NCBI RefSeq assembly: GCF_002198675.1
Contig: NZ_MWLL01000186.1
Coordinates: 1 to 42,521, forward strand
Length of the DNA: 42,521 nucleotides
Origin: Kineosporia sp. R_H_3
Lineage (GTDB): Bacteria; Actinomycetota; Actinomycetes; Actinomycetales; Kineosporiaceae
Direction: 5' to 3'
Below are positions 1 through 7,233 of this stretch, piece after piece. The position numbers and the translations under genes were made by a program. Within the stretch, counting starts at the first letter, position 1; each line of letters starts with the position of its first letter. The notes under the pieces are model-generated. The model was not told the origin of the DNA. It worked only from the letters and a program-made list of their open reading frames with translations, and searched no databases.

Positions 1-74
1 GTCAGTGTCAGGGTGAGTGTCGCCGCGGTTGCGGTGGTTGGATCCCTCGCACCTGATGTCTGGCTCATAGCATC

Positions 75-214
75 GGTGTCGCTCTTCGGAGCTGACGGTC
101 ATGCGTTTTGCCGGCATCGGGTGTGAGGACCGGCCGGCGTGACTTGATAGGAGCGTGGCACCGCCCCGACTGAGATGTGTCCGCCGGCCGGTCCGACCGT
201 CCCGTCACTGACCA
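75..214 (+). ncRNA. Candidate bridge RNA region of the IS110 element
   Basis: This noncoding stretch lies between the presumed left end and the transposase. It contains a perfect 13-bp stem (127-139 pairing with 182-194) that closes a 42-nt loop. The 5' side of the loop holds CTTGATAGGAG (143-153), which resembles CTTGACATAGGAG (1293-1305) at the right end of the element; 7 nt (ATAGGAG) match exactly. IS110-group elements are known to encode a bridge RNA here whose internal loops carry guides for the donor junction and the target. The structure and the match are seen. The function and the RNA ends are inferred. Confidence 0.4.
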
Positions 215-232
215 GTGAAGGAGGCAGCCACC

Positions 233-1297
233 ATGGTTGTCGTCGGTTCGGACGTGCACAAGCGCTCGCACACGTTCGTCGCGGTCGACGAGGCCGGCCG
301 CAAGCTCGCCGAGATCACCGTCAAGGCCGATCACAAGGGCCATGACCGGGCCATGAAGTGGGCTCGGGAGAAGTTCGGGGTCGTGGACCGGTGGGCGGTC
401 GAGGACTGCCGGCACCTGTCGGCTCGGCTTGAGATCGACCTGCTCGAGGCCGGTGAGGCCGTGGTCCGGGTCCCGCCGAAGCTGATGGCCGAGCAGCGCA
501 GGCTGGCCCGCACCCGGGGCAAGTCCGACCCGATCGACGCCCTGGCGGTCGCCCGGGCCGCGCTGCGCGAGCCGGACCTGCCGGTCGCGACCCATGACGA
601 GGTCTCCCGCGAGCTGCGGCTGCTGGTCGACCGCCGCGAGGACCTGGTCTGCGAGCGCACCCGAATGATCAACCGGCTGCGCTGGCACCTGCACCGCCTC
701 GCACCGGGCGAGCCGGCCGCGGATCCTGCCCCGGCGTCGCTGGACGTGGCCAAGACCCGCCGTGCGCTGCACGCCTGGCTGGCTGACAAGGACGGTCTGG
801 ACGCCCGGTTCGCCCGTGACGTGCTGGCCGACATCGACCGGGTCTGCGCCCAGGTCAGCGCGCTGGACAAGGAGATCAACGCCGCGGTGAAGGCCCACCG
901 GGCCGCCTCCCGGCTGACACAGCTGTCCGGATGCGCGGCGCTGACCGCGGCGAAGATCGTCGGGGAGACCGCCGGGATCGACCGGTTCGGCGACGAGGCG
1001 AAGTATGCGATGCACGCCGGTGTCGCACCGATCCCGGTCTGGTCCGGGCGCACCGCCGGCAGAGTCCGTGTCGCGCGGGTCGGCAACCGGCAGCTGAACG
1101 CCGCCCTGCACCGGATCGCGATCACCCAGCTGCGCTGCCACGAGCCGGCCAAGGCGTACTACGCCAAACGCCTCGCCGCCGGTGACACCCGCACCGAAGC
1201 CATCCGCCGCCTCAAACGACGCCTTGCCCGCACCATCTTCAACACCCTCAAGAACAACCCGTCGAGCGCTGCCGGCACCCTGCCGGCTGCGGCTTGA
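233..1297 (+). CDS. IS110-family transposase (RNA-guided recombinase family)
   Basis: The protein has 354 aa, the usual IS110 length. The N-terminal RuvC-like DEDD domain starts with GSDVHKR (acidic residue near 7), followed by VEDCRHLS near residue 56 and KSDPIDALAVARAAL near 100. The C-terminal transposase-20 domain contains GVAPIPVWSGRT with the serine proposed as the recombination nucleophile, then GNRQLNAALHRIAI. The ATG at 233 is chosen over an upstream GTG at 215 because AAGGAGG (218-224) sits 8 nt before it. No frameshift or internal stop is present, so the enzyme looks intact. It would cut and join the element under guidance of the RNA encoded upstream. Confidence 0.93.
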   Translation: MVVVGSDVHKRSHTFVAVDEAGRKLAEITVKADHKGHDRAMKWAREKFGVVDRWAVEDCRHLSARLEIDLLEAGEAVVRVPPKLMAEQRRLARTRGKSDPIDALAVARAALREPDLPVATHDEVSRELRLLVDRREDLVCERTRMINRLRWHLHRLAPGEPAADPAPASLDVAKTRRALHAWLADKDGLDARFARDVLADIDRVCAQVSALDKEINAAVKAHRAASRLTQLSGCAALTAAKIVGETAGIDRFGDEAKYAMHAGVAPIPVWSGRTAGRVRVARVGNRQLNAALHRIAITQLRCHEPAKAYYAKRLAAGDTRTEAIRRLKRRLARTIFNTLKNNPSSAAGTLPAAA

Positions 1298-1299
1298 CA
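1294..1299 (+). promoter_or_regulatory. TTGACA -35 box at the IS right end
   Basis: A perfect -35 hexamer overlaps the transposase stop codon and points outward. In IS110 elements the circularised form brings a right-end -35 next to a left-end -10 and so drives the RNA and the transposase. In the integrated state it could also act on the lipoprotein gene 13 nt downstream if a -10 lies there, but none is obvious. Confidence 0.45.
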
Positions 1300-1311
1300 T
1301 AGGAGAAACGC

Positions 1312-2007
1312 ATGATCTCCACCGGTTCCCGGGCCACCCGGGTGCGCACGGTCTGCGGACTCGGCCTCGCCCTCGCACTCACCGCCTGCTCGGGCGGGTC
1401 GACCACCGCCGGCCCCGCGCCCGCGGTCACCGTCACGGTCACCGCGGCCGCCGCGGCGGGCAGCCCGACGACGAACGCGACCGGCAGCGCCTCCGCCGCC
1501 CCGTCGTCCGGCGGCGCGGCCCGCCCGGGCGGGTCGACCACGCGGCGCCCCGCGGCCCGGCCGAGCACGTCGAAGCGGCCTGCGTCGTCGACGACGTCGA
1601 GCGACCCCGGGCCGGTCCGTGGCCAGGTCCGGATCGACGTCGACGCCCTCGGCTGCGACTACGTGCCCTCGGCCTCGGGCCGCGAGGACGTCGTCGTCGT
1701 GAGCAGCCGCGTCATCGGGGACGCGCTGAGCCGGCCGTTCCAGGTCTCCCTGCGCGCCGTCGCGGCGGGCCGGGACGACCAGTCGGCGACCGTCGTCCGG
1801 CTCCCCGGGGGCACCTCCGGGGCGTCGGCGTCGGTGCGCGCCGCCGTCTTCGCCCCGACGGCGCCCTACACGGCGAAGCTCACGCTCTCGCTGGCCCCGC
1901 AGAACCTCCCCGACGACGCGGACGCCGACAACCGGCTCGGCGTCTCGGTCGACCTGCCGTTCCCCCGGCCCGCCGGTCGCGTGCCGGTCACCTGCTACGT
2001 CAACTGA
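1312..2007 (+). CDS. Putative lipoprotein, low-complexity linker
   Basis: The 231-aa protein has a signal peptide ending in the lipobox LTAC (cysteine near residue 26), so it should be lipid-anchored outside the membrane. A long Ala/Ser/Thr/Pro linker follows (about 30-100), then a globular C-terminal part with two cysteines, including the near-terminal VTCYVN. No known domain was recognised. The start is supported by AGGAG at 1301-1305. The IS110 right end lies directly upstream, so the original promoter has probably been displaced. The gene runs in the same direction as a second lipoprotein gene 15 nt downstream, and the two are likely cotranscribed. Confidence 0.82.
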   Translation: MISTGSRATRVRTVCGLGLALALTACSGGSTTAGPAPAVTVTVTAAAAAGSPTTNATGSASAAPSSGGAARPGGSTTRRPAARPSTSKRPASSTTSSDPGPVRGQVRIDVDALGCDYVPSASGREDVVVVSSRVIGDALSRPFQVSLRAVAAGRDDQSATVVRLPGGTSGASASVRAAVFAPTAPYTAKLTLSLAPQNLPDDADADNRLGVSVDLPFPRPAGRVPVTCYVN

Positions 2008-2022
2008 TCCGAGGAGTCCGAC

Positions 2023-2556
2023 ATGAGCACCCACCCGAGCATCGCCGGTCCGGTCCTGCGCTCCGTCCGGGGCCTTGCGGTCGCGGGCCTGTGCACCCTC
2101 GTCCTCACCGCGTGCGGTCCCGGCGGCTCGTCCGGCGCCCCGGCGTCCGGTGCGAGCACGGCGCCCGGTACCGCCGCCGCGCAACCGGCCCCGACGTCGC
2201 TCGCCGCCGCCTGCGACGCCGTCGCGAAGGCCGTCGACGAGGCGACCGGGAAGTTCGCCGAGGCCCTGACGTCCAACGCGACCGGGGCGGCCGCGCAGGA
2301 CGCCGCGGCCCAGCAGCGCAGCGCGGACGCCATCCACGGGATCTTCGTCGCCTGGGCCGGCGCGATGCGGGGCCAGGTCGGGCGCACCGGTGACGCCGGC
2401 CTCGACGCGATCCTCACCGACTACGCCGCGGAGATGGACAAGGTCGCCGCGAGCATCACGACCCACGCGGACATCTCCGACGGCGGGCGCTTCGACTCCC
2501 CCGAGCTGCAGGCCGTCAACGCCCGCCTGGAGAAGAAGTGCGGGACGACGGGCTGA
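2023..2556 (+). CDS. Putative lipoprotein, helical
   Basis: The 177-aa protein has a signal peptide with lipobox LTAC (cysteine near 31) and a short Ala/Ser/Pro-rich linker. An alpha-helical domain (about 65-177) follows, with two cysteines, one near residue 64 (AAACDAV) and one in the final KKCGTTG. These two could form a disulfide. The start has GAGGAG at 2011-2016. The family is not recognised. It forms an apparent operon with the preceding lipoprotein, and its end overlaps the next reading frame by 19 nt. An extracytoplasmic binding or envelope role is only a guess. Confidence 0.82.
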   Translation: MSTHPSIAGPVLRSVRGLAVAGLCTLVLTACGPGGSSGAPASGASTAPGTAAAQPAPTSLAAACDAVAKAVDEATGKFAEALTSNATGAAAQDAAAQQRSADAIHGIFVAWAGAMRGQVGRTGDAGLDAILTDYAAEMDKVAASITTHADISDGGRFDSPELQAVNARLEKKCGTTG

Positions 2557-3113
2557 CGGCGGCCACCGGCGACGGGTTCGTCCTCGACGTCGCGGCCCGG
2601 CGCGGTGCCGTCCTGCACGCCCGGACCGCACCGCAGGACGACGATGCACCGGGCGGCGTCCGGCACCTGCTCGTCGGCCGGACGGGCGGCGTCCCGTGGT
2701 CCGTGGCCCTCGCGCCGGGCTCGCCGGCGACCGCGCTCCGGCACGCTGTCCCGCCCCGGATCGCCTGGTGCTGCACGGATCCCGCCGTCACGGCCGGCGC
2801 ACCCGACGGCCCCGGCCGCCGGTTCGCCGTCCGACGCGGCGGTCCCGGGCCGGGCGGCTGCCTGGGCCCGGGCTGGACCGTCGACGACCCCCGCGGCGTC
2901 CTCGACGACGACCTCGTCCCGCTCGTCCTGCACTGGCCGAGCGCCCGATGGGGGCCGGACGACGAACGCCCGGCCAGGCTGGACGCCGTCCTCCTCGGGC
3001 CGCAGGGCCTGGAGGTCACCGCGCACGGCTGGTGGGCCGGCGCCGCGGCGCTCGACCAGCTCGTGACCCTGGGCGTCGAGGTGGCCGACCGGCTCCGGCG
3101 CACCGCGCCGTAG
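2538..3113 (+). CDS. Hypothetical protein
   Basis: A 191-aa reading frame from a GTG start overlaps the end of the lipoprotein gene by 19 nt, suggesting translational coupling. The protein is rich in Gly, Ala, Arg and Asp, has no signal peptide or membrane segment, and matches no family I recognise. A CC pair near residue 77 and a Trp-rich segment WPSARWG (about 135) stand out. It ends just before the leaderless promoter of the yceH-like gene. The open frame and strand continuity support a real gene, but the start is not secure. Confidence 0.6.
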   Translation: MRDDGLTAATGDGFVLDVAARRGAVLHARTAPQDDDAPGGVRHLLVGRTGGVPWSVALAPGSPATALRHAVPPRIAWCCTDPAVTAGAPDGPGRRFAVRRGGPGPGGCLGPGWTVDDPRGVLDDDLVPLVLHWPSARWGPDDERPARLDAVLLGPQGLEVTAHGWWAGAAALDQLVTLGVEVADRLRRTAP

Positions 3114-3118
3114 CGCCC

Positions 3119-3124
3119 TACGCT
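3119..3124 (+). promoter_or_regulatory. Leaderless promoter -10 box (TACGCT)
   Basis: TACGCT lies 7 nt before the ATG at 3132 and there is no Shine-Dalgarno sequence, the usual arrangement of leaderless actinobacterial mRNAs whose transcription starts at the initiation codon. Confidence 0.5.
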
Positions 3125-3131
3125 GACGGTC

Positions 3132-4367
3132 ATGACCGACCTCCCCGTTCTGGACGCCGTCGAGCAACGGGTACTGGGCTGCCTCCTCGAGAAGCAGGTG
3201 ACCGTCCCGGCGACGTACCCGCTGACGCTCAACGCACTGCGCACCGCGTGCAACCAGACCTCGAGCCGTGAGCCGGTCATGGACCTCGACGAGCACACCG
3301 TCGAGACGACCGCCCGGGCGCTGCGCGACCGCGGGCTGCTGCGGATCGTCTGGGCCGACACCGGGCGGCGCGTGCTCAAGTACCACCAGACCCTCACCGA
3401 GGTGCTGGGCCTGGCGGACGACGAGCGCGCCCTGGTCACCGTGCTGCTGCTGCGCGGCCCGCAGGCGCCGGGCGAGCTCAAGGTGCGCACCGAGCGGCTC
3501 CACGGCTTCGGCGACCGAGACGCCGTCGAGGCCTGCCTGCAGCGGCTCGCGGGCCGGGCCGAGCCGCTGGTCCGGCAGCTCGACCGCCGTCCGCGCGAGC
3601 AGGACCACCGCTGGGTGCACCTGCTCGGGCCGGTCGCCGACAGCGGCCCCGAGGCGGCGCCCGGCGGCAGCGCGGCGGCGGCCGCCCCCGCCGTGGACCG
3701 GGACCGCCCGATCGCCGACGGGCCCGACGCCCGGGACGCCCGGGTGCGCTCCTCCTACGCGGCGGTCGCGGCCACCTACGCCGCCCGGCTGACGACCGAG
3801 CTGGACGACCTGCCGTTCGAGCGCTGGCTGCTCGACCGCACCGCCGCCGCGGCGGGCCACCGACCGGTCGTCGACGCCGGCTGCGGGCCGGGGCACGTCA
3901 CGGCCCACCTCGCCGCGGCGGGTGCCGACGCCCGCGGGCTCGACCTGACCCCGGCCATGGTCGACCAGGCCCGGGAGCGCTTCCCCGGCCTGCGGTTCGA
4001 CGTCGAGGACCTGACCCGGCTCATCCGCCCCGAGACCGCCGACGGCTGGGGCGCCGTCCTCGGCTGGTACTCGCTCATCCACCTCGCCGGTTCGGAGCTG
4101 CCCGGCGCGGTCGGCGCGCTGGCCCGGCCGCTCGCCCCCGGCGGCGTCCTGCTCCTCGGGCTGCACGCCGGCCACGAGGTGCGGCACCTCACGTCGTGGT
4201 TCGACGAGGACGTCGAGCTCGACCTCGTGCTCCACGAGCCGGCGGACGTCGTCGCGGCGGTCACGGCGGCGGGGCTCACCGACGTCGAGTGGTACCTGCG
4301 CGGCCCGCTCGAGGGTCGCGGCGAGACGACGCAGCGGCTCTACGTCATGGCGCGCCGGGCGGGCTGA
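3132..4367 (+). CDS. YceH-like (DUF480) protein fused to a SAM-dependent methyltransferase
   Basis: Residues 1-160 match the YceH/DUF480 family, a tandem winged-helix fold, with LEKQVTVPATYPLTLNALRTACNQ near the start. After a Pro/Ala linker (about 175-200), residues 215-410 form a class I methyltransferase with the SAM-binding motif VVDAGCGPGHVTAHL (near 250) and the acidic strand-2 motif ARGLDLTP. Standalone YceH proteins are about 215 aa, so the C-terminal half is an extra enzyme domain. The substrate is unknown. The leaderless -10 box at 3119-3124 fixes the ATG. The 3' end overlaps the convergent gene by 23 nt. Confidence 0.88.
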   Translation: MTDLPVLDAVEQRVLGCLLEKQVTVPATYPLTLNALRTACNQTSSREPVMDLDEHTVETTARALRDRGLLRIVWADTGRRVLKYHQTLTEVLGLADDERALVTVLLLRGPQAPGELKVRTERLHGFGDRDAVEACLQRLAGRAEPLVRQLDRRPREQDHRWVHLLGPVADSGPEAAPGGSAAAAAPAVDRDRPIADGPDARDARVRSSYAAVAATYAARLTTELDDLPFERWLLDRTAAAAGHRPVVDAGCGPGHVTAHLAAAGADARGLDLTPAMVDQARERFPGLRFDVEDLTRLIRPETADGWGAVLGWYSLIHLAGSELPGAVGALARPLAPGGVLLLGLHAGHEVRHLTSWFDEDVELDLVLHEPADVVAAVTAAGLTDVEWYLRGPLEGRGETTQRLYVMARRAG

Positions 4368-4659
4368 CCGGGGTCGGCGCGGCACCGGACGGCGCGGCAC
4401 CGGACGGCGCGACCGCGGGCGCCGGGGCGTCGAAGACGACCGGGGCCGCCGGAGCGCTGCGGTTGAGCGCCCACAGCCCGACGCCGTCCGCGGCAGCGAG
4501 CAGCACGGCCGCGACGGCGAGCCCGGTGAGCCGGCGGCGGCGCTCGCGGCGCCGCCAGTCGAGCAGCGCGCGCTCGTAGGCGTCCGGGCTCGTCCGGACG
4601 GTGCCCGCCATCGCGCCGAGCGCCTCGCGGAGCCGCTCGACGCTCTCGGTCTCGTTCAT
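4345..4659 (-). CDS. Small membrane protein, probable ECF anti-sigma partner
   Basis: The 104-aa protein has a short helical cytosolic N-terminus, an Arg-rich stretch (WRRRERRRR, about 35-43), one membrane helix (about 45-66) and a Pro/Ala-rich outer tail. Its start overlaps the stop of the sigma factor gene (ATGA), the position typical for a regulator of a SigE-type ECF factor. No HxxxCxxC zinc motif of a classical anti-sigma domain is present, so inhibition of the sigma factor is inferred from context and topology only. It ends inside the 3' end of the convergent yceH-like gene. Confidence 0.75.
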   Translation of the reverse strand: MNETESVERLREALGAMAGTVRTSPDAYERALLDWRRRERRRRLTGLAVAAVLLAAADGVGLWALNRSAPAAPVVFDAPAPAVAPSGAAPSGAAPTPVSPPGAP

Positions 4660-5264
4660 CGGCGCTCCTTGAGGGCCTTGGTGAGGGCCGCCATACCGCG
4701 GGCGGTGTGCGACTTCACCGCACCGCACGAGATCCCCATCGTCGCCGCGACCTCGGCCTCGCTGAGGTCGAGCCAGTACCGCAGGACGAGCGCCTCCCGC
4801 TGCCGGTCCGGCAGGCCGCGCAACGCGTCGACGACCTCGCGGTGGTCCTCGCGGAGCACGACCTCCTGCTCGGCGGACCCGGCGTCGGGCAGGCCCGGTT
4901 CCGGGTGCCGCCGCACGACCTGCAGGTGCCGCAACCGCATCCGGACGAGGTTGCACACGACCGAGCGCAGGTACGCGGGCGCCGCGGCCGGGTCGCGCAG
5001 CCGGGGCCAGCGCAGGTAGAGCTCGCAGAACGCCTCGGAGGCGATGTCCTCGGCGTCGCCCTGGGCACCGACGAGGACGGCGAGCCGGACGAGCTCGGTG
5101 TGGTGCCGGTCGAACAGCGCCGTCACGGCGGCCTCGCGCTCGAGGTCGCGCAGGCCGATCCAGCCGGGCAGACCGGGCCGCCGCGCGGACGGCGTCCCGG
5201 CGTCCGGGGCGGGCGTCCCGACGTCCGGCGGTGCCGCCGGCACCGGTGCGGGGTGCTGGGTCAT
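4656..5264 (-). CDS. SigE-family ECF RNA polymerase sigma factor
   Basis: The 202-aa protein has region 2 at about 42-108 (ALFDRHHTELVRLAVLVGA, then DAEDIASEAFCELYLRWPRL) and region 4 at about 140-196 (LPDRQREALVLRYWLDLSEA followed by the helix-turn-helix VAATMGISCGAVKSHTARG). A Pro/Ala-rich N-terminal extension of about 35 residues precedes region 2. The ATG overlaps the stop of the upstream symporter gene, and the stop overlaps the start of the membrane partner, so all three are made from one message. This links a transporter to transcription control. The regulon cannot be read from the window. Confidence 0.93.
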   Translation of the reverse strand: MTQHPAPVPAAPPDVGTPAPDAGTPSARRPGLPGWIGLRDLEREAAVTALFDRHHTELVRLAVLVGAQGDAEDIASEAFCELYLRWPRLRDPAAAPAYLRSVVCNLVRMRLRHLQVVRRHPEPGLPDAGSAEQEVVLREDHREVVDALRGLPDRQREALVLRYWLDLSEAEVAATMGISCGAVKSHTARGMAALTKALKERR

Positions 5265-6874
5265 GCGCCGACCTCCCACTCGCTGGGGATCTTCCCATCG
5301 ATCCCGGTCCCTGTGGAGTCCAGGCCGCGGGCGACCCCGGCCCGGTCGAGCACCGGTGTGAGGACCGCGACGAGCCCGAGGTTCACCGCGAGCGCGACGA
5401 GCCCCGCGTAGACGCCGACCGTCGTCCCGCCGACGTCGAACCGGGTCACCGCGACGAAGCCCTGGGCCGCGACGAGCCACGTCCCGGCGGCGACGCCCGC
5501 GACGAGCCCCGCGAGCAGCGCGTACCGGTGCGGCCGCCGCAGCAGCAGGCCGAGGACGACGGCCGGCAGCGTCTGCAGGATCCACACCCCGCCGAGGAGC
5601 TGGAGGGTGATCGCGTCCTGGGCGCGCAGCCCGACGACGAACGCGAGCGCCCCGACCTTGACGAGCACCGAGACCCAGCGGGCCACCCGGGCGACCTGCT
5701 CGGGCAGCGCCGTCGGGTTGAGGTACTCGAGGTAGACGTTGTTCGCGAAGGTCGTCGCGGCGGCCACGGACATCACGGCGGCGGGCACGAGCGCACCGAT
5801 CCCGAAGGCCCCGAGCACGGCGCCGGCCGCCCCGGAGGGCAGCAGGTCCCGCACGAGCGCCGGGAGCGCCAGTTCGGCGTGCCCGGGCGGCACCCGGATC
5901 CCGTCGGCCCGCGCGGCGAGCCCGCCGAGGGCGAGGACGGCGAGCAGCGCCGTCCACCCGAGCAGCCCGATGCTCACCCGCCGCACGACCTCCTCCGAGC
6001 GGGCCGCGAAGGTGGGCGTGAGCACGTGCGGGTAGAGCACGAGCGCGAGCGCGGAGCCCACCGCGAGACTCACGTAGGCCGACCCGAGCCCGTCGGGCAG
6101 GAGCAGGGAGCCCTGTCCCGACGGTGTGCCCGCGAGCGCGGACCCGCTCTCCCGGAACAGGTCCGCGGCCCCGCCGGTGGCCCGCAGCCCGAGGACGACG
6201 AGCAGCGCAGTCGCGGCGAACGCGAGCACGCCCTTGACCGGCGCGACGGCGGCGGGCGCACCGAGCCCGTGCCGGAACGTGCCGACGGCGAGCACCGTGA
6301 ACGTCGCGGCCATCGCGAGGTCGGCGGCGACGCTGTCCGCCGGGACGCCCATGACGGTGAGCGCGGCCGACAGGCCGAGCAGCTGGAGCGCGACGTACGG
6401 CATGGTCGCGAGCAACCCGGTCACGGCGACCGCGAGCGCGAGGGTCGGGCTGTCGAACCGGGAGCGGACGGCGTCCGCCGGCGTGAGCCAGCCGTGCCGG
6501 CGGGCGAGCCGCCACAGCCACGGCAGCACGAGGAACGCGAGCTGGAAGACGACGACGACGTACGGCACCGCGAAGAAGCCGAGCCCGCCGACGCCGTAGA
6601 CGAGGGCCGGGACGGCGACGAAGGTGTACGCCGTGAAGATCGCGCCGCCGAGCAGGAACCAGGTGCGGACGGTGCCGAGGCTGCGGCCGAGCAGCGCCCA
6701 CTCGACGAGCTCCTGGCCCGGTGCGACGCTGCGCCGCCAGACCGGCCGCCGGTGCGCGACGAGGGTGACGAGGGACGCGGCGCCGAGCACGAGCGCGAAC
6801 GCGAGCAGCGCGGCGCGGTCGGGCACGGGCGGCACCGCCTCGACGACGCTCCGCGGCACTGCGGTCATGTCCAT
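5261..6874 (-). CDS. Sodium:solute symporter family permease (MctC/MctP-like)
   Basis: The 537-aa membrane protein has about 13 hydrophobic segments. Family landmarks are GRSLGTVRTWFLLGGAIFT, TAYTFVAVPALVYG and GWLTPADAVRSRFDSPTLAL, all closely paralleled in the symporter at 7230. MctC of Corynebacterium takes up pyruvate, acetate and propionate, so a small organic acid is the best guess for substrate. There is no DUF3311 partner on this side. ATG 6874 is chosen from two close ATGs (6874 and 6868); neither has a clear ribosome site. It is the first gene of a coupled operon with the ECF sigma factor and its membrane partner. Confidence 0.88.
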   Translation of the reverse strand: MDMTAVPRSVVEAVPPVPDRAALLAFALVLGAASLVTLVAHRRPVWRRSVAPGQELVEWALLGRSLGTVRTWFLLGGAIFTAYTFVAVPALVYGVGGLGFFAVPYVVVVFQLAFLVLPWLWRLARRHGWLTPADAVRSRFDSPTLALAVAVTGLLATMPYVALQLLGLSAALTVMGVPADSVAADLAMAATFTVLAVGTFRHGLGAPAAVAPVKGVLAFAATALLVVLGLRATGGAADLFRESGSALAGTPSGQGSLLLPDGLGSAYVSLAVGSALALVLYPHVLTPTFAARSEEVVRRVSIGLLGWTALLAVLALGGLAARADGIRVPPGHAELALPALVRDLLPSGAAGAVLGAFGIGALVPAAVMSVAAATTFANNVYLEYLNPTALPEQVARVARWVSVLVKVGALAFVVGLRAQDAITLQLLGGVWILQTLPAVVLGLLLRRPHRYALLAGLVAGVAAGTWLVAAQGFVAVTRFDVGGTTVGVYAGLVALAVNLGLVAVLTPVLDRAGVARGLDSTGTGIDGKIPSEWEVGA

Positions 6875-6876
6875 GC

Positions 6877-6942
6877 AGTTGCCGGGCGGGGCGCGAAGGT
6901 TTACCCGCGGCAGTGGCAACTTCTGCCCGGGACGGGGCAACT
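6877..6942. promoter_or_regulatory. Divergent control region with repeated GGCAACT motifs
   Basis: Between the two symporter transcription units, GGCAACT occurs at 6915-6921 and 6936-6942 and its inverse AGTTGCC at 6877-6883. Three copies in 66 nt, in both orientations, suggest a shared operator. TAAACC on the minus strand near 6898-6903 could be the -10 of the sigma-factor operon. No matching regulator is encoded nearby except the sigma factor itself. Confidence 0.35.
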
Positions 6943-6981
6943 CTCTCCACGACCCGTGTCCCCGCCTCCGAGGGAGTTCCG

Positions 6982-7233
6982 ATGACCGACGTCCCCGACG
7001 ACGTGACCGCCGGTCGGCGCGACCGATCCAGCACCGGTCTGCGGACCGGCTGGCTGCTGCTCCTGCCGCTGCTGCTCGTCGTCTACCCGCCGCTGTACAA
7101 CCGCACGGACCCGGACCTGTTCGGGATCCCGTTCTTCTACTGGTACCAGCTGGCCGTGATCCCGGTGAGCGTCGTGTGCACGACGGTCGTCTACCTCACC
7201 GGCCGCCGCACCCGCCGCGGGAGCACGCGATGA
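6982..7233 (+). CDS. DUF3311 small membrane protein, symporter partner
   Basis: The 83-aa protein has two membrane helices (about 22-38 and 53-73) separated by the family hallmark YPPLYNRTDPDLFGIPFFYW. DUF3311 proteins are regularly encoded immediately before MctC-type symporters and are thought to be an accessory subunit. GAGGGAG at about 6970-6975 supports the ATG. The stop overlaps the symporter start (ATGA), implying coupled translation and a fixed ratio of the two proteins. Confidence 0.9.
   Translation: MTDVPDDVTAGRRDRSSTGLRTGWLLLLPLLLVVYPPLYNRTDPDLFGIPFFYWYQLAVIPVSVVCTTVVYLTGRRTRRGSTR

Larger units (their letters stand above)
50..1308 (+). mobile_element. IS110-family insertion sequence (approximate ends)
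   Basis: The element consists of one DEDD-type transposase gene preceded by a structured noncoding left end. IS110 elements lack terminal inverted repeats and make little or no target duplication, so the ends cannot be fixed from one copy. The right end must lie close to the transposase stop, because the next gene starts 14 nt later at 1312. A TTGACA at 1294-1299 fits the -35 box that IS110 right ends contribute to the circular-junction promoter. The left end is placed near 50 only because a TAGCAT at 68-73 could be the partner -10 box; it could also lie before the window. Confidence 0.6.

Noticed and set aside
5231-6985. Plus-strand frame opposite the symporter at 5261-6874
   Set aside because: Highly charged low-complexity product with no motif; an antisense shadow of a clear symporter.
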